From an uncultured Clostridia bacterium (GTDB lineage Bacteria > Bacillota > Clostridia > TANB77 > CAG-508), in contig CAPXSA010000028.1 in the NCBI GenBank assembly GCA_948735595.1, forward strand, positions 17,945 to 81,944: 64,000 nucleotides of DNA, given 5' to 3'. The position numbers and the translations under genes are program-made. The notes under the pieces were generated by a model. It was given only the letters and a program-made list of their open reading frames with translations. It searched no databases and was not told the DNA's origin. Shown in pieces: positions 17,374 to 24,871 of this stretch. Every line of letters begins with the position of its first letter. Within the stretch, counting starts at the first letter, position 1.

Positions 17374-17402
17374 TTGCATAAAATGATTTTATCTGTTATA
17401 AT
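17374..17402 (+). promoter_or_regulatory. Promoter of the 390-residue protein gene
   Basis: TTGCAT (17374-17379), 17-base spacer and an extended -10 TGTTATAAT ending at 17402. Confidence 0.65.
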
Positions 17403-17439
17403 TTATCATATAAAATAAAGAAAAGAGGAGATTTTTATT

Positions 17440-18612
17440 ATGAAAAAGAAAAAAATAATGTTCTTATTATTAGTATTGTTTATTATTTTATTGGGTAGTA
17501 TTTTATTTATTGTATTTTATGCTTCTCAAAATACTGTCAATGTTGGAACAACTGCTAGTAAAGGAAATGAGGTTAGTTGGAAAAAGAATATAAAAAGCTA
17601 TACTTCCAATGAATTGACAAATGGATATTATATAAAGAGTGGAAATAGATTTTATCCTTTAACCTCTATTGATAATCTATATGACAATAATAATTCAATA
17701 ACTAGTGATTTTAAAACTTCAAATGAAAAAAACTCTATGTTCTATGGATTATATAATTTTTTCTTTTTAAATACTTCTTATAAAGATAATATTCCACATA
17801 TTAACTTAAAAAATGAAGATGACAAAATAGTTTTTGTAGGAGATACTATTCCTAAAATGATTATACTGAAAAATTCTATAGAACTAACAGTTGATAATAA
17901 AACAGAATTAGATGAAGAAATAAGAAACTATTTTATTTTTTCTAATTTAAAAATAGAAGACACCCCAACAGTATTACAAAAAGGAACTAAAACAAGTGAA
18001 GTTTTTGTGAGATTTTTCATATTAGGAACTTATACTAATGATTATACTATGACAACTGATGGATATATGGAAATAAATTTTGAAAAAAATGATTGTGGAA
18101 CTGGTATGTATCTAATTGGTGATAAAGCATTTTTTATTGAACAAGATAATAGCAAGATAGAAAAAATAGTATTGCAAGATAAACAAGAACAAATTAATAT
18201 GGCTAGTATATTGTTAAAGATTGCTGAAACTGAAAATGAAATATTTAAGGATAAAATCGAAATTGCCCAAAAAGTAAATCCTTCTTCAATTAACAGGCAA
18301 AACTGTTCTTTTTATTATACAATAAAAAAAGGTACTTCCATTTATAATGTAGATACTTCTGATGGTTTACTTTCAGCATTAAGAAAAGGAATAAAAATCT
18401 TGCCAGAAAAGGATAAATTGTCTAAAGACCATCTTCGTAGCTTACCTGAATATGGTTTTGATACCTGGGAAGACCAAATAAGTACCAAAATAATAGATGG
18501 AACAAGATACTATTTCTTTAATAATGTCAATAATGCTTATGCTATACAAGCACAAGATTATTGCAATATATTAGTAAAGGCAATAACTGATGAAGATTTT
18601 ACAATATTTTAA
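17440..18612 (+). CDS. Membrane-anchored extracellular protein, function unknown
   Basis: 390 residues. Residues 1-6 are KKKK-rich and 7-29 form a hydrophobic helix (signal anchor, no lipobox Cys), so the rest should face outside. The body is Asn/Thr/Lys-rich and beta-prone, with FVRFFILGTYTNDYTMTTDGYMEINF near the middle (shortened motif FILGTYTNDYTM). It has its own promoter and is the only cargo gene of the element with a clear surface location. No family was recognised; adhesion, surface exclusion or phage-receptor masking are possibilities only. Confidence 0.65.
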   Translation: MKKKKIMFLLLVLFIILLGSILFIVFYASQNTVNVGTTASKGNEVSWKKNIKSYTSNELTNGYYIKSGNRFYPLTSIDNLYDNNNSITSDFKTSNEKNSMFYGLYNFFFLNTSYKDNIPHINLKNEDDKIVFVGDTIPKMIILKNSIELTVDNKTELDEEIRNYFIFSNLKIEDTPTVLQKGTKTSEVFVRFFILGTYTNDYTMTTDGYMEINFEKNDCGTGMYLIGDKAFFIEQDNSKIEKIVLQDKQEQINMASILLKIAETENEIFKDKIEIAQKVNPSSINRQNCSFYYTIKKGTSIYNVDTSDGLLSALRKGIKILPEKDKLSKDHLRSLPEYGFDTWEDQISTKIIDGTRYYFFNNVNNAYAIQAQDYCNILVKAITDEDFTIF

Positions 18613-18715
18613 AATTAGTATTCAAGCCCCTATTCCTATTTTTGGAAAAGGGCTTTTATTTATTCCCTTTATTGGCTCTAAAATGCCTCACATTCCCATT
18701 TTAGGAATAAGCCAA

Positions 18716-18910
18716 TTATAATATACCAAAATACTGTAAAACTTTTTCTTCTGTTTCTATAACTAAACCTGCACAATCAAGATATTGCCACATACCATCT
18801 ATTTTATCTTCAATGGTATCTTCTAAACCATCTTCCCCAGTATCTGCTAATATCTCTCCATAATAAACTTCATTTAATCTTTCAACTTGCTCACTTGTTA
18901 AATTTTTCAT
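18716..18910 (-). CDS. Small acidic protein of the element
   Basis: 64 residues, strongly acidic (GEILADTGEDGLEDTIEDKI), with no recognised domain. Start at 18910 follows AAAGGTGGTTTTAGTT; nearly the same leader precedes the gene starting at 19619. Acidic proteins of this size include DNA mimics such as anti-restriction proteins, but the sequence itself does not show this. Confidence 0.55.
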   Translation of the reverse strand: MKNLTSEQVERLNEVYYGEILADTGEDGLEDTIEDKIDGMWQYLDCAGLVIETEEKVLQYFGIL

Positions 18911-19022
18911 AACTAAAACCACCTTTCAAAATTTATTTTATACCTTTTCCCATTTTAGGAAACAGTCAATAATTTATATGCCTATTTAAGCTATAAATGG
19001 CTCATATTGCATTTTTTATATT

Positions 19023-19364
19023 TTAGCAATAACAATACCTATTAAATCTGTTTTTGGTATTATTTCTCCAACTGCAATCATAATAATTAAATATTAAGAC
19101 ATTTCTATTTTCTAACAATTCGTGAATATCCTTAAAATCAAAACCATATTTTTTGTAAAATGCAATTATTAACTCAATTTTATGTTCAATCTCAAAGGCT
19201 TGCTCAAATAAATTATTTATTCTTTCTGGACTTTCTCCATTGATTGCAAAATCTATGTATAAACTAGTATCAGTTGCAAGCAATAATTCTTTTCTTTTTT
19301 CAATTGTAAAAATACTATTGAATAACATATTTATTATTTTAATTTCATAATTAGTTAAATTCAT
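19023..19364 (-). CDS. Hypothetical protein of the element
   Basis: 113 residues, helical for the first 95 (NYEIKIINMLFNSIFTIEKR, FEQAFEIEHKIELIIAFYKK). The last 20 residues (NNTKNRFNRYCYC) are of different character and may result from a shifted or decayed 3' end. It lies 12 bases after the stop of the minus-strand gene at 19377 and is preceded by AAGGGGGTATTT. No function recognised. Confidence 0.5.
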   Translation of the reverse strand: MNLTNYEIKIINMLFNSIFTIEKRKELLLATDTSLYIDFAINGESPERINNLFEQAFEIEHKIELIIAFYKKYGFDFKDIHELLENRNVLIFNYYDCSWRNNTKNRFNRYCYC

Positions 19365-19376
19365 AAATACCCCCTT

Positions 19377-19619
19377 CTATATTCCATAAACTAAATCTCT
19401 CATATCAATATGGATACGTTTTATTATTTTTCCTGTTTCTAAATCCATAACAGTTCTATCTAATTGTATATTACAACTTGTATCTCCCATTATCAATTTT
19501 GAATAAGGTTTTACAATTCCATCTTTTTCCCAAAAGTTTAGAACATACTTTTTCCCCATTGTTTCACTATTTAAAATTTTTCCTTTTAATTCTCTCCAAC
19601 TTTTTACTATGTTTCCCAT
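19377..19619 (-). CDS. Hypothetical protein of the element
   Basis: 80 residues, beta-prone (GKKYVLNFWEKDGIVKPYSK, VMDLETGKIIKRIHIDMRDL). Start at 19619 after AAAGGTGGTTTTAATT, a leader almost identical to that at 18910. First gene of a likely two-gene minus-strand unit with 19023-19364. No family recognised. Confidence 0.5.
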   Translation of the reverse strand: MGNIVKSWRELKGKILNSETMGKKYVLNFWEKDGIVKPYSKLIMGDTSCNIQLDRTVMDLETGKIIKRIHIDMRDLVYGI

Positions 19620-19939
19620 AATTAAAACCACCTTTCAAATATTTATTTCTTATCTCTTTGTTGTACTTATTATACCTTTTTTTATGCCTAAAATCAAATT
19701 AAGCAAAGCATATTTCCTTACTCTTGCAACAGTTTTAAGGCACATTTTAATTATTGGTACAACTGAATTGCAAGGCACAAAAATTTCAAAAATAAGTTTC
19801 AAATCCCTTACTACAAGCAGATTGCAGAGCATAAAAAAGTTTTTTAAAAAAATTTTAGCAAAAATTCTCTTACAGTATCAAGTCTTACAGAAGCGGATTA
19901 TGTAAACAAGTTGTGCCTGCATAAAATACTGTAAAAGTA
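19620..19939. other. Non-coding stretch at the right end of the element
   Basis: AT-rich, no convincing gene. It holds TTGGTACAACTGAATTGCAAG near 19757, which matches TTGGTACAACTGCATTAGCAAG near 15882 (written here as a shared TTGGTACAACTG core), and TTACAGTA/TACTGTAA inverted copies near 19872 and 19929. Confidence 0.5.
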
Positions 19940-19968
19940 TTGACTTTTACTCTAAAAACAATTATAAT
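19940..19968 (+). promoter_or_regulatory. Promoter of the cargo tRNA-Lys
   Basis: TTGACT (19940-19945), 17-base spacer, TATAAT (19963-19968), with the tRNA beginning 41 bases downstream. Confidence 0.85.
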
Positions 19969-20008
19969 TATAAAGTAGTTTTTGAAAAACTGTAAATCAT
20001 TGATATAA

Positions 20009-20084
20009 GCACCACTAGCTCAGTTGGTAGAGCAGGGCACTCTTAATGCCAAGGTCCACAGTTCGACCCTGTGGTGGTGCACCA
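20009..20084 (+). tRNA. tRNA-Lys(CUU), complete, carried by the element
   Basis: 76 bases including encoded CCA. Acceptor GCACCAC/GTGGTGC pairs fully; D arm GCTC-AGTTGGTA-GAGC; anticodon stem GGGCA/TGCCA with loop CTCTTAA (anticodon CTT, reads AAG); T arm CACAG-TTCGACC-CTGTG. The D arm and anticodon loop match the split host tRNA, while acceptor, anticodon and T stems differ with compensating changes. It has its own promoter and terminator, so it can replace the gene the element disrupts. Confidence 0.95.
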
Positions 20085-20089
20085 ATAGG

Positions 20090-20124
20090 CACTTTCAAGT
20101 ATTTTGGAAGTGTTTATTTTTTTG
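20090..20124 (+). terminator. Terminator of the cargo tRNA
   Basis: CACTTTCAA pairs with TTGGAAGTG (20104-20112), followed by TTTATTTTTTT. Confidence 0.85.
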
Positions 20125-20210
20125 CACTTGACAAGTCCTTATGATTTCCCTATAATATGGTGTAACATTGAATTGAAAAATTGCAAAAAATGAAAAATAG
20201 AAAAAAGGCT

Positions 20211-20320
20211 AATCATACGTTGCCTTTGAAATGATTGAAAAACGAATATAAAAATAGGAATAGCAAACCGCTGAGAGAGTAAGCAAAAATAAAACAAAGC
20301 TTGATTTTACCACTCCGTAT
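20211..20320 (+). repeat. Right-end integrase-binding region
   Basis: AATCATACGTTGCCTTTG at 20211 repeats the left-end arm motif. Further in, AAACCGCTGAGAGAGTAAGCAA resembles the left-end AAACCGTTGCAGTAAGCAA (about 12970). The final CCGTAT abuts the core. Confidence 0.65.
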
Positions 20321-20367
20321 GACTCTTAATCTGATGGTCGGAGGTTCGACTCCTCTATGGCGCACCA
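20321..20367 (+). pseudogene. tRNA-Lys(CUU), 3' half (interrupted gene)
   Basis: Starts with the attR core GACTCTTAATC (tRNA positions 30-40) and continues through variable loop, T arm GGAGG-TTCGACT-CCTCT, acceptor ATGGCGC and ACCA. The 3' acceptor strand pairs with GCGCTAT of the fragment at 12886. No promoter directly precedes it. With the element excised, a normal 76-base tRNA would result. Confidence 0.93.
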
Positions 20368-20374
20368 AATTATA

Positions 20375-20412
20375 ACAACTTACGAACTATAAAGTTTGTA
20401 GGTTGTTTTTTA
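20375..20412 (+). terminator. Original terminator of the host tRNA-Lys
   Basis: ACAACTTACGAAC and GTTTGTAGGTTGT form a 13-pair stem with two G-U pairs, followed by TTTTTATA. Confidence 0.85.
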
Positions 20413-20460
20413 TATATATAACTAAAAAATGTTCTCTTTCTGGAAAGGAGAATATTTTTT

Positions 20461-20745
20461 ATGCTTGAATTTGAAATATTACAAGAATTAGAGCCAAATG
20501 CTGAAATATTAGAAATAATAAAAGACTATGAGTATATAGTTGAAAATGGTAAAATTAAGCATTTAAAGGCTACTAATTTGCAATTTATTGAACCAAATGA
20601 ATATTTAATTACATATCCATCTACTCTTACTATCTTTGAATATAAAGTAAATGAAATTGCAAATAAGAACTTTTATGTTAAAGAACATAACCAAAAGTAT
20701 AACTTAAAAGAACTTAAACAAATTCTCATGAAATTAAAAACTTAG
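20461..20745 (+). CDS. Hypothetical protein
   Basis: 94 residues, acidic N-terminus then mixed beta/alpha (DYEYIVENGKIKHLKATNLQ, NEYLITYPSTLTIFEYKVNE). Ribosome site AAAGGAG lies 10 bases upstream. It follows the host tRNA terminator, so it belongs to the second accessory segment, not to the tRNA-bounded element. No family recognised. Confidence 0.6.
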   Translation: MLEFEILQELEPNAEILEIIKDYEYIVENGKIKHLKATNLQFIEPNEYLITYPSTLTIFEYKVNEIANKNFYVKEHNQKYNLKELKQILMKLKT

Positions 20746-20750
20746 CTTGC

Positions 20751-20852
20751 AAAAGTGCGTTTTAATTAGGAAACATATGAAAGAATTAAATTTTTTTAAA
20801 AAAATTTCAAAAATAGGGGGGCGAAAACGCACTTTTCTGAGCAAACATATGA
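20751..20852. repeat. Inverted and direct repeats upstream of the serine recombinase
   Basis: AAAAGTGCGTTTT (20751-20763) and AAAACGCACTTTT (20824-20836) are perfect inverted arms. AAACATATGA follows each arm (20771-20780 and 20843-20852) as a direct repeat. The unit may be a recombinase, regulator or transfer-origin site. Confidence 0.6.
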
Positions 20853-20937
20853 GAGGGTAAAAATTTTTAAAAGTTTTTTACAAATTTACCATACAAAACC
20901 CTAAAAAATTCACGGATATAGTAGGAGGTAATATTTT

Positions 20938-22722
20938 ATGAGATGTGGAATTTATGTAAGAGTATCAACAGATGAACAGAGAGATAATGGCTATTCTATT
21001 GATTCACAGTTACGAATGATAAAAGAATATTGTGAAAAGAACAATTACGATATTGTAGATGTGTATAATGATGCAGGACATTCTGGAAAAGACTTAATGC
21101 GACCAGAAATGCAAAGGCTTTTAAAAGATATTAAATCACACAAAATTGAGAAAATAATAGCTATTAAAGTGGATAGGCTAACAAGAAATAACTATGATGG
21201 CTTTTGGCTTTTAAACTATTGTGAAGAACATGATGTTAAAATAGAGCTTATTTTAGAGCCTTATGATGTATCTACTGCAAATGGTGAAATGATATTTGGA
21301 ATGAATTTAGTATTTGGACAAAGAGAAAGAAAAGAGATTGGAGCAAGAACAAAAAGGGCTATGGAGGAAATGGTGCTTGAAAAGGTACACCCAGCAAAAG
21401 CACCTTATGGCTATACTAGAAATAGTGAAACAGGTCATTTAGAAGTTGAGCCTATTGAAACACAAGTAGTAAAAAGAATATTTGAATTATATAAAAATGG
21501 AGCTTCAATAAGAGGTATTTCTAATACTTTAAATGAAGAAAAAGCATATTCAAGGCAAGGAAGATGGAACAGTGATAAAGTATATAAAATATTAACAAAT
21601 TTAATTTATATAGGAACTTTTGCTTATGGCAAAACAAAAAGAAAAGCACAAGATATTCTATATGTAGATAATTATTGTGAGCCAATCATTGATAAAAATA
21701 CATGGGATATTGCAAGAAAAAGATTAGAAAAGAACAAACATCCTAATTATGGAGAGCATATTCATTTATTTACTGGCATTGTAAAATGTCCTACTTGTGG
21801 CAAAATAATGTCATCTACAAACTCATTTAAGAATAGTGGAAAGCCTAATCAAAAAGTATATTATCATGTAACTTGTAATAATCCTAATTGCAAATCAAAG
21901 GGGTTTCACTATAATTCTGATAAGATTGAAGAAAAATTAACACGAGTTTTGAATGAACTAACAAGATATATGTATGATATGGATAATAAAATTATAGTAT
22001 GTAATTCTACTAAAACAAAAGATATTAAAGACATAGAAAAAGCTATTGAAAAACTAAAACTGCAAGAGAAAAAGTTAGTGGATTTATACTTGAGTTCTAC
22101 TTTAAATGTTGAAACTATTAATAATAAAAATGATATTATAAAGAAAGAAATAGAAAATTTGAATAAGAAAAAGCAACAAATTGATCCAAATAATGATTAT
22201 AAAGAATATACAATAGAACTATTGAAAAAATTGGATTGCAACCTCGAAGATAATGAAGTTGTTTTTAAAAATAGACTAGGTTTTTCATTTGTTTCTGAGA
22301 GTTTAAATAGAAAATCTAAAAAAGAATTGATTAAAAGATTAATTGATACAATCGAAATTAAGAGAGATAAAAATTACAATATTGAGATAACAAATATTAA
22401 ATTTACAGAAGAATTTATTTCAAAAAGTAGCAAGGATTATATTGAATATTTATATGAAATACTACAAAACAATGATGTAGGTTTTATTTATAAAGAAGCA
22501 ATAACTAGACAAGAATTAGATAAATTGCAAGAATATTATTTTGTATTTTCTAATAATAAAATTGCCAATAATGAGTATGATAATGCTACTTTAACAATAT
22601 ATAATGAGTTATTAAAACAGAATTTTTATGATAATGAAATTATAATTTGTCCTTACGTTGAGAATGAAAACATAGTAGATTATTTAACATTAATGCCAAG
22701 AATTCCATTAGAAATTGCATAA
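20938..22722 (+). CDS. Large serine recombinase
   Basis: 594 residues. Resolvase catalytic domain at 1-150 with nucleophile Ser10 in IYVRVSTDEQ, IAIKVDRLTR and GQRERKEIGARTKRAM. A recombinase domain follows (KAPYGYTRN, GISNTLNEE), then a zinc ribbon with CPTCGKIM (about 283) and CNNPNCKS, and a C-terminal coiled coil (about 350-420). This is the full architecture of unidirectional integrases that insert phages or transposons. GTAGGAGGT precedes the ATG. No second attachment site could be identified, so the limits of the element it moves are not known. Confidence 0.95.
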   Translation: MRCGIYVRVSTDEQRDNGYSIDSQLRMIKEYCEKNNYDIVDVYNDAGHSGKDLMRPEMQRLLKDIKSHKIEKIIAIKVDRLTRNNYDGFWLLNYCEEHDVKIELILEPYDVSTANGEMIFGMNLVFGQRERKEIGARTKRAMEEMVLEKVHPAKAPYGYTRNSETGHLEVEPIETQVVKRIFELYKNGASIRGISNTLNEEKAYSRQGRWNSDKVYKILTNLIYIGTFAYGKTKRKAQDILYVDNYCEPIIDKNTWDIARKRLEKNKHPNYGEHIHLFTGIVKCPTCGKIMSSTNSFKNSGKPNQKVYYHVTCNNPNCKSKGFHYNSDKIEEKLTRVLNELTRYMYDMDNKIIVCNSTKTKDIKDIEKAIEKLKLQEKKLVDLYLSSTLNVETINNKNDIIKKEIENLNKKKQQIDPNNDYKEYTIELLKKLDCNLEDNEVVFKNRLGFSFVSESLNRKSKKELIKRLIDTIEIKRDKNYNIEITNIKFTEEFISKSSKDYIEYLYEILQNNDVGFIYKEAITRQELDKLQEYYFVFSNNKIANNEYDNATLTIYNELLKQNFYDNEIIICPYVENENIVDYLTLMPRIPLEIA

Positions 22723-22956
22723 AGTGGTTTGAACTTTTTACAGAAAATGAACTCAAAAATAGTACAATAAAAAATGCAACTTTTTAAAAATTAGAAAGTC
22801 TTGTCCTAGCAAGCACTGCATTTGTCTACACGCCAAATACCAAATTTGTGTCTCAGCAAGCAATGAATTTGTACTCCCGCACAAATTTCAATATGGGATT
22901 TACCCCCCATACCCCAAAAACTGATAAAAATTTAAAATTGAAAGGAATAGAAAATT

Positions 22957-23304
22957 ATGAATGATGAAAAATTAAATTATGTAATAGATATGATAAAAGA
23001 TATGGATTTAGAAAATAAATTAAGATTAGCAATATGTATGTGTGATAATTACAGTTATACTAATTTACAATATGATAAAAAAGAAATGTGTAAATACTTT
23101 GATAATCTACTAAAAGAAATTAATATAGAATACAGAACAACTACTATTAACTTTGCAAATTATCCATATACAATTTTTGTATCAAGCAAAATTATGGAGA
23201 TGGATTCAGCACAACAAAATAAAATTGCATTATATCTTTTCAATAGCATAAATTTTAAAATTAAAAATTGCAAAAGTCTTGACAGTAAAGAACAGATGTT
23301 TTAG
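22957..23304 (+). CDS. Hypothetical protein
   Basis: 115 residues, helical, Asn/Lys-rich and preceded by GAAAGGAAT. The 230 bases upstream are non-coding and contain a near-repeat of CAAATTTG-type segments plus a run of C (ACCCCCCATACCCC), unlike the AT-rich surroundings. No family recognised; the 3' end overlaps the extended frame of the next gene. Confidence 0.5.
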   Translation: MNDEKLNYVIDMIKDMDLENKLRLAICMCDNYSYTNLQYDKKEMCKYFDNLLKEINIEYRTTTINFANYPYTIFVSSKIMEMDSAQQNKIALYLFNSINFKIKNCKSLDSKEQMF

Positions 23305-23335
23305 AATATATAAAGTAAGAAAAGGATGTGGAACT

Positions 23336-24259
23336 ATGGAAGAAAATAAATTAGCAATTCAAAATGAATTCATCAATGAAGATATAAAAAATTTAATATA
23401 TACAATAAGAAATAAGCAAGTAATGTTAGACAGTGATGTAGCAATGTTATATCATTATGAAACTAAAAAAGTTAATCAAGCAGTAAAGAGAAATATAGAT
23501 AGATTTCCAGAAAGATTTTGTTTTAAATTATCTAAGAATGAGTTTGAAGTTTTGAGGTCACAAATTGTGACCTCAAAAATAGAAAACTATGATAAAGAAG
23601 AAAGACGTGGAGGAAGGAGAGATTTGCCTTATGTATTTACAGAACAAGGAATAGCTATGTTATCAGGTTTATTAAAAAATGAAATTGCAGTACAAGTTAG
23701 CATTAAAATAATGGATGCATTTGTGGAAATGAGAAAATTTATAAATACTAATAAAAATTTATTTGAAAAAGTCATTACTATTGAAAATAAAATGGATAAA
23801 AAGTTTATTGAACAAGATAAGAAATTCGATATAATATTTGATCAATTACAACTTGACGAGAATATCAAGCAAAGAATATTTTTTGATGGTCAAATATATG
23901 ATGCATATAGCATCATTGTAGACATTATAAAAAGAGCAAATATCAAGATTTTGATTATAGACAATTATATTGATGATAGTGTTTTAAAAATGTTAGCCAA
24001 AAAGAAAAGCAATACCGAAGTTATTATTTTAACATCTAATAAAAGTAATATTGAAAATTTAGATGTTAAAAAATTCAACAAAGAATATCCTGTCTTGAAA
24101 GTTGCTAAAACAAATAAATTTCATGATAGGTTTATTATTATAGACAACAAAGAAATGTATCATTTAGGTGCTTCTATAAAAGATTTAGGAAAGAAGTGCT
24201 TTGGAATTAATAAAATAGAAGATATAGAGATTATAGAAAAAATTATCAATTCGTTTTAG
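23336..24259 (+). CDS. ORF6N-domain DNA-binding protein
   Basis: 307 residues. The N-terminal ORF6N domain (about 10-130) is recognisable by YTIRNKQVMLDSDVAMLY, ETKKVNQAVKRNIDRFPERF and PYVFTEQGIAMLSGLL. The C-terminal part has KILIIDNYID and KFHDRFIIIDNKEMYHLGA, a phospholipase-D-like half site often fused to ORF6N. ORF6N proteins are typical of phages and integrative elements, usually regulators. Start at 23336 follows AAAGGATGTGG. Confidence 0.88.
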   Translation: MEENKLAIQNEFINEDIKNLIYTIRNKQVMLDSDVAMLYHYETKKVNQAVKRNIDRFPERFCFKLSKNEFEVLRSQIVTSKIENYDKEERRGGRRDLPYVFTEQGIAMLSGLLKNEIAVQVSIKIMDAFVEMRKFINTNKNLFEKVITIENKMDKKFIEQDKKFDIIFDQLQLDENIKQRIFFDGQIYDAYSIIVDIIKRANIKILIIDNYIDDSVLKMLAKKKSNTEVIILTSNKSNIENLDVKKFNKEYPVLKVAKTNKFHDRFIIIDNKEMYHLGASIKDLGKKCFGINKIEDIEIIEKIINSF

Positions 24260-24284
24260 AGTACATAAGTGAAAATATGAAAAA

Positions 24285-24313
24285 TTGACTTTTTATGTAA
24301 AATAAAGTATAAT
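24285..24313 (+). promoter_or_regulatory. Promoter of the small gene at 24408
   Basis: TTGACT (24285-24290), 17-base spacer, TATAAT (24308-24313). The roughly 90-base leader holds AGTAAAC/GTTTACT around CTCGC (24346-24364). Confidence 0.75.
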
Positions 24314-24407
24314 ATAAATAGATTAAGTGCTAAATGCCTTTATCTAGTAAACCTCGCGTTTACTGTTACACCTGTCAACTTAGTAAAAATTTTTGGAGGT
24401 AAGAAAA

Positions 24408-24662
24408 ATGGAAAATATGGGTATCCAGAAACTGACAGAAGAGTTGCAAAGACTCAATCCAAACATCGATGTTTGCTTCAAAGCAGACACATACCCCGCA
24501 ATCATCATCGTAGGGTGCTCTGACTGTGCTCAGCTTAATCTTCCAGCAGGATACTACTGCAATGATAAGAACGGGCTGACAAACAAGCACAATACCACAT
24601 CTGGTCAGTATGAAAGTTTTGAGCTGATGACCAGATACGAATACCTTGCAATGCTGGCGTAA
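24408..24662 (+). CDS. Small Cys-containing protein, function unknown
   Basis: 84 residues, starting MENMGIQKLTEELQRLNP. It has three Cys residues, two in a VGCSDCAQLNLP motif, and ends MTRYEYLAMLA. G+C is clearly higher than in neighbouring DNA, pointing to recent acquisition. Start chosen at 24408 because TGGAGGT lies 8 bases upstream; a TTG in frame at 24393 overlaps that site. It has a private promoter, structured leader and strong terminator. No family recognised. Confidence 0.7.
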   Translation: MENMGIQKLTEELQRLNPNIDVCFKADTYPAIIIVGCSDCAQLNLPAGYYCNDKNGLTNKHNTTSGQYESFELMTRYEYLAMLA

Positions 24663-24668
24663 CAGTCT

Positions 24669-24700
24669 GTCCCCATTGTTTTTTAATCAATGGGGACTTT
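24669..24700 (+). terminator. Terminator of the small gene
   Basis: GTCCCCATTG (24669-24678) pairs with CAATGGGGAC (24688-24697), followed by TTTT. Confidence 0.9.
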
Positions 24701-24835
24701 TCCATTATAACTATTATGATATGAATATACAAAAAATTTATATTATTATTGCAATGTTATAATAAGTTGTGTATAATTAATTCATAATTAAGAAAGAGAA
24801 TAAAAAGTTCGTAACCTGTAAGAAAACTGCACCAA

Positions 24836-24864
24836 AAAACACCACTAGTTTAAAGTGGTGTTTT
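24836..24864 (-). terminator. Terminator of the VanW-family gene
   Basis: AAAACACCAC and GTGGTGTTTT form a perfect 10-bp stem; a T-run follows on the minus strand. Confidence 0.85.
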
Positions 24865-24871
24865 ATTAATT

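Larger units (their letters stand above)
12926..20320 (+). mobile_element. 7.4-kb integrative element in the anticodon loop of tRNA-Lys(CUU), carrying its own tRNA-Lys(CUU)
   Basis: Bounded by 11-bp direct repeats (attL 12915-12925, attR 20321-20331) that are halves of one tRNA gene. Contents: tyrosine recombinase near the left end, small helix-turn-helix protein, a replication-like protein with internal palindromic repeats, a second short tyrosine recombinase, two paralogous ribbon-helix-helix proteins, a membrane-anchored 390-residue protein, three small minus-strand genes and a complete tRNA-Lys(CUU) with its own promoter and terminator. No conjugation or capsid genes are seen. Unlike most tRNA-targeting elements it does not restore the target tRNA; the cargo tRNA has the same anticodon but different stems. 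Confidence 0.9.

Noticed and set aside
12886..20367. Trans-spliced split tRNA as in some archaea
   Set aside because: The halves are separated by an integrase-bearing segment and share an 11-bp direct repeat at the break; no splicing leader sequences pair between them. Insertion explains the data.
12926..24700. CRISPR array, Cas genes or retron in the accessory region
   Set aside because: No regularly spaced repeats, Cas motifs or reverse transcriptase were found; the repeats present are integrase-type, iteron-like or paired inverted repeats.
20321..24700. Serine-recombinase segment as part of the tRNA-bounded element
   Set aside because: It lies beyond the attR core and the original tRNA terminator, so it belongs to separate accessory DNA with undefined ends.
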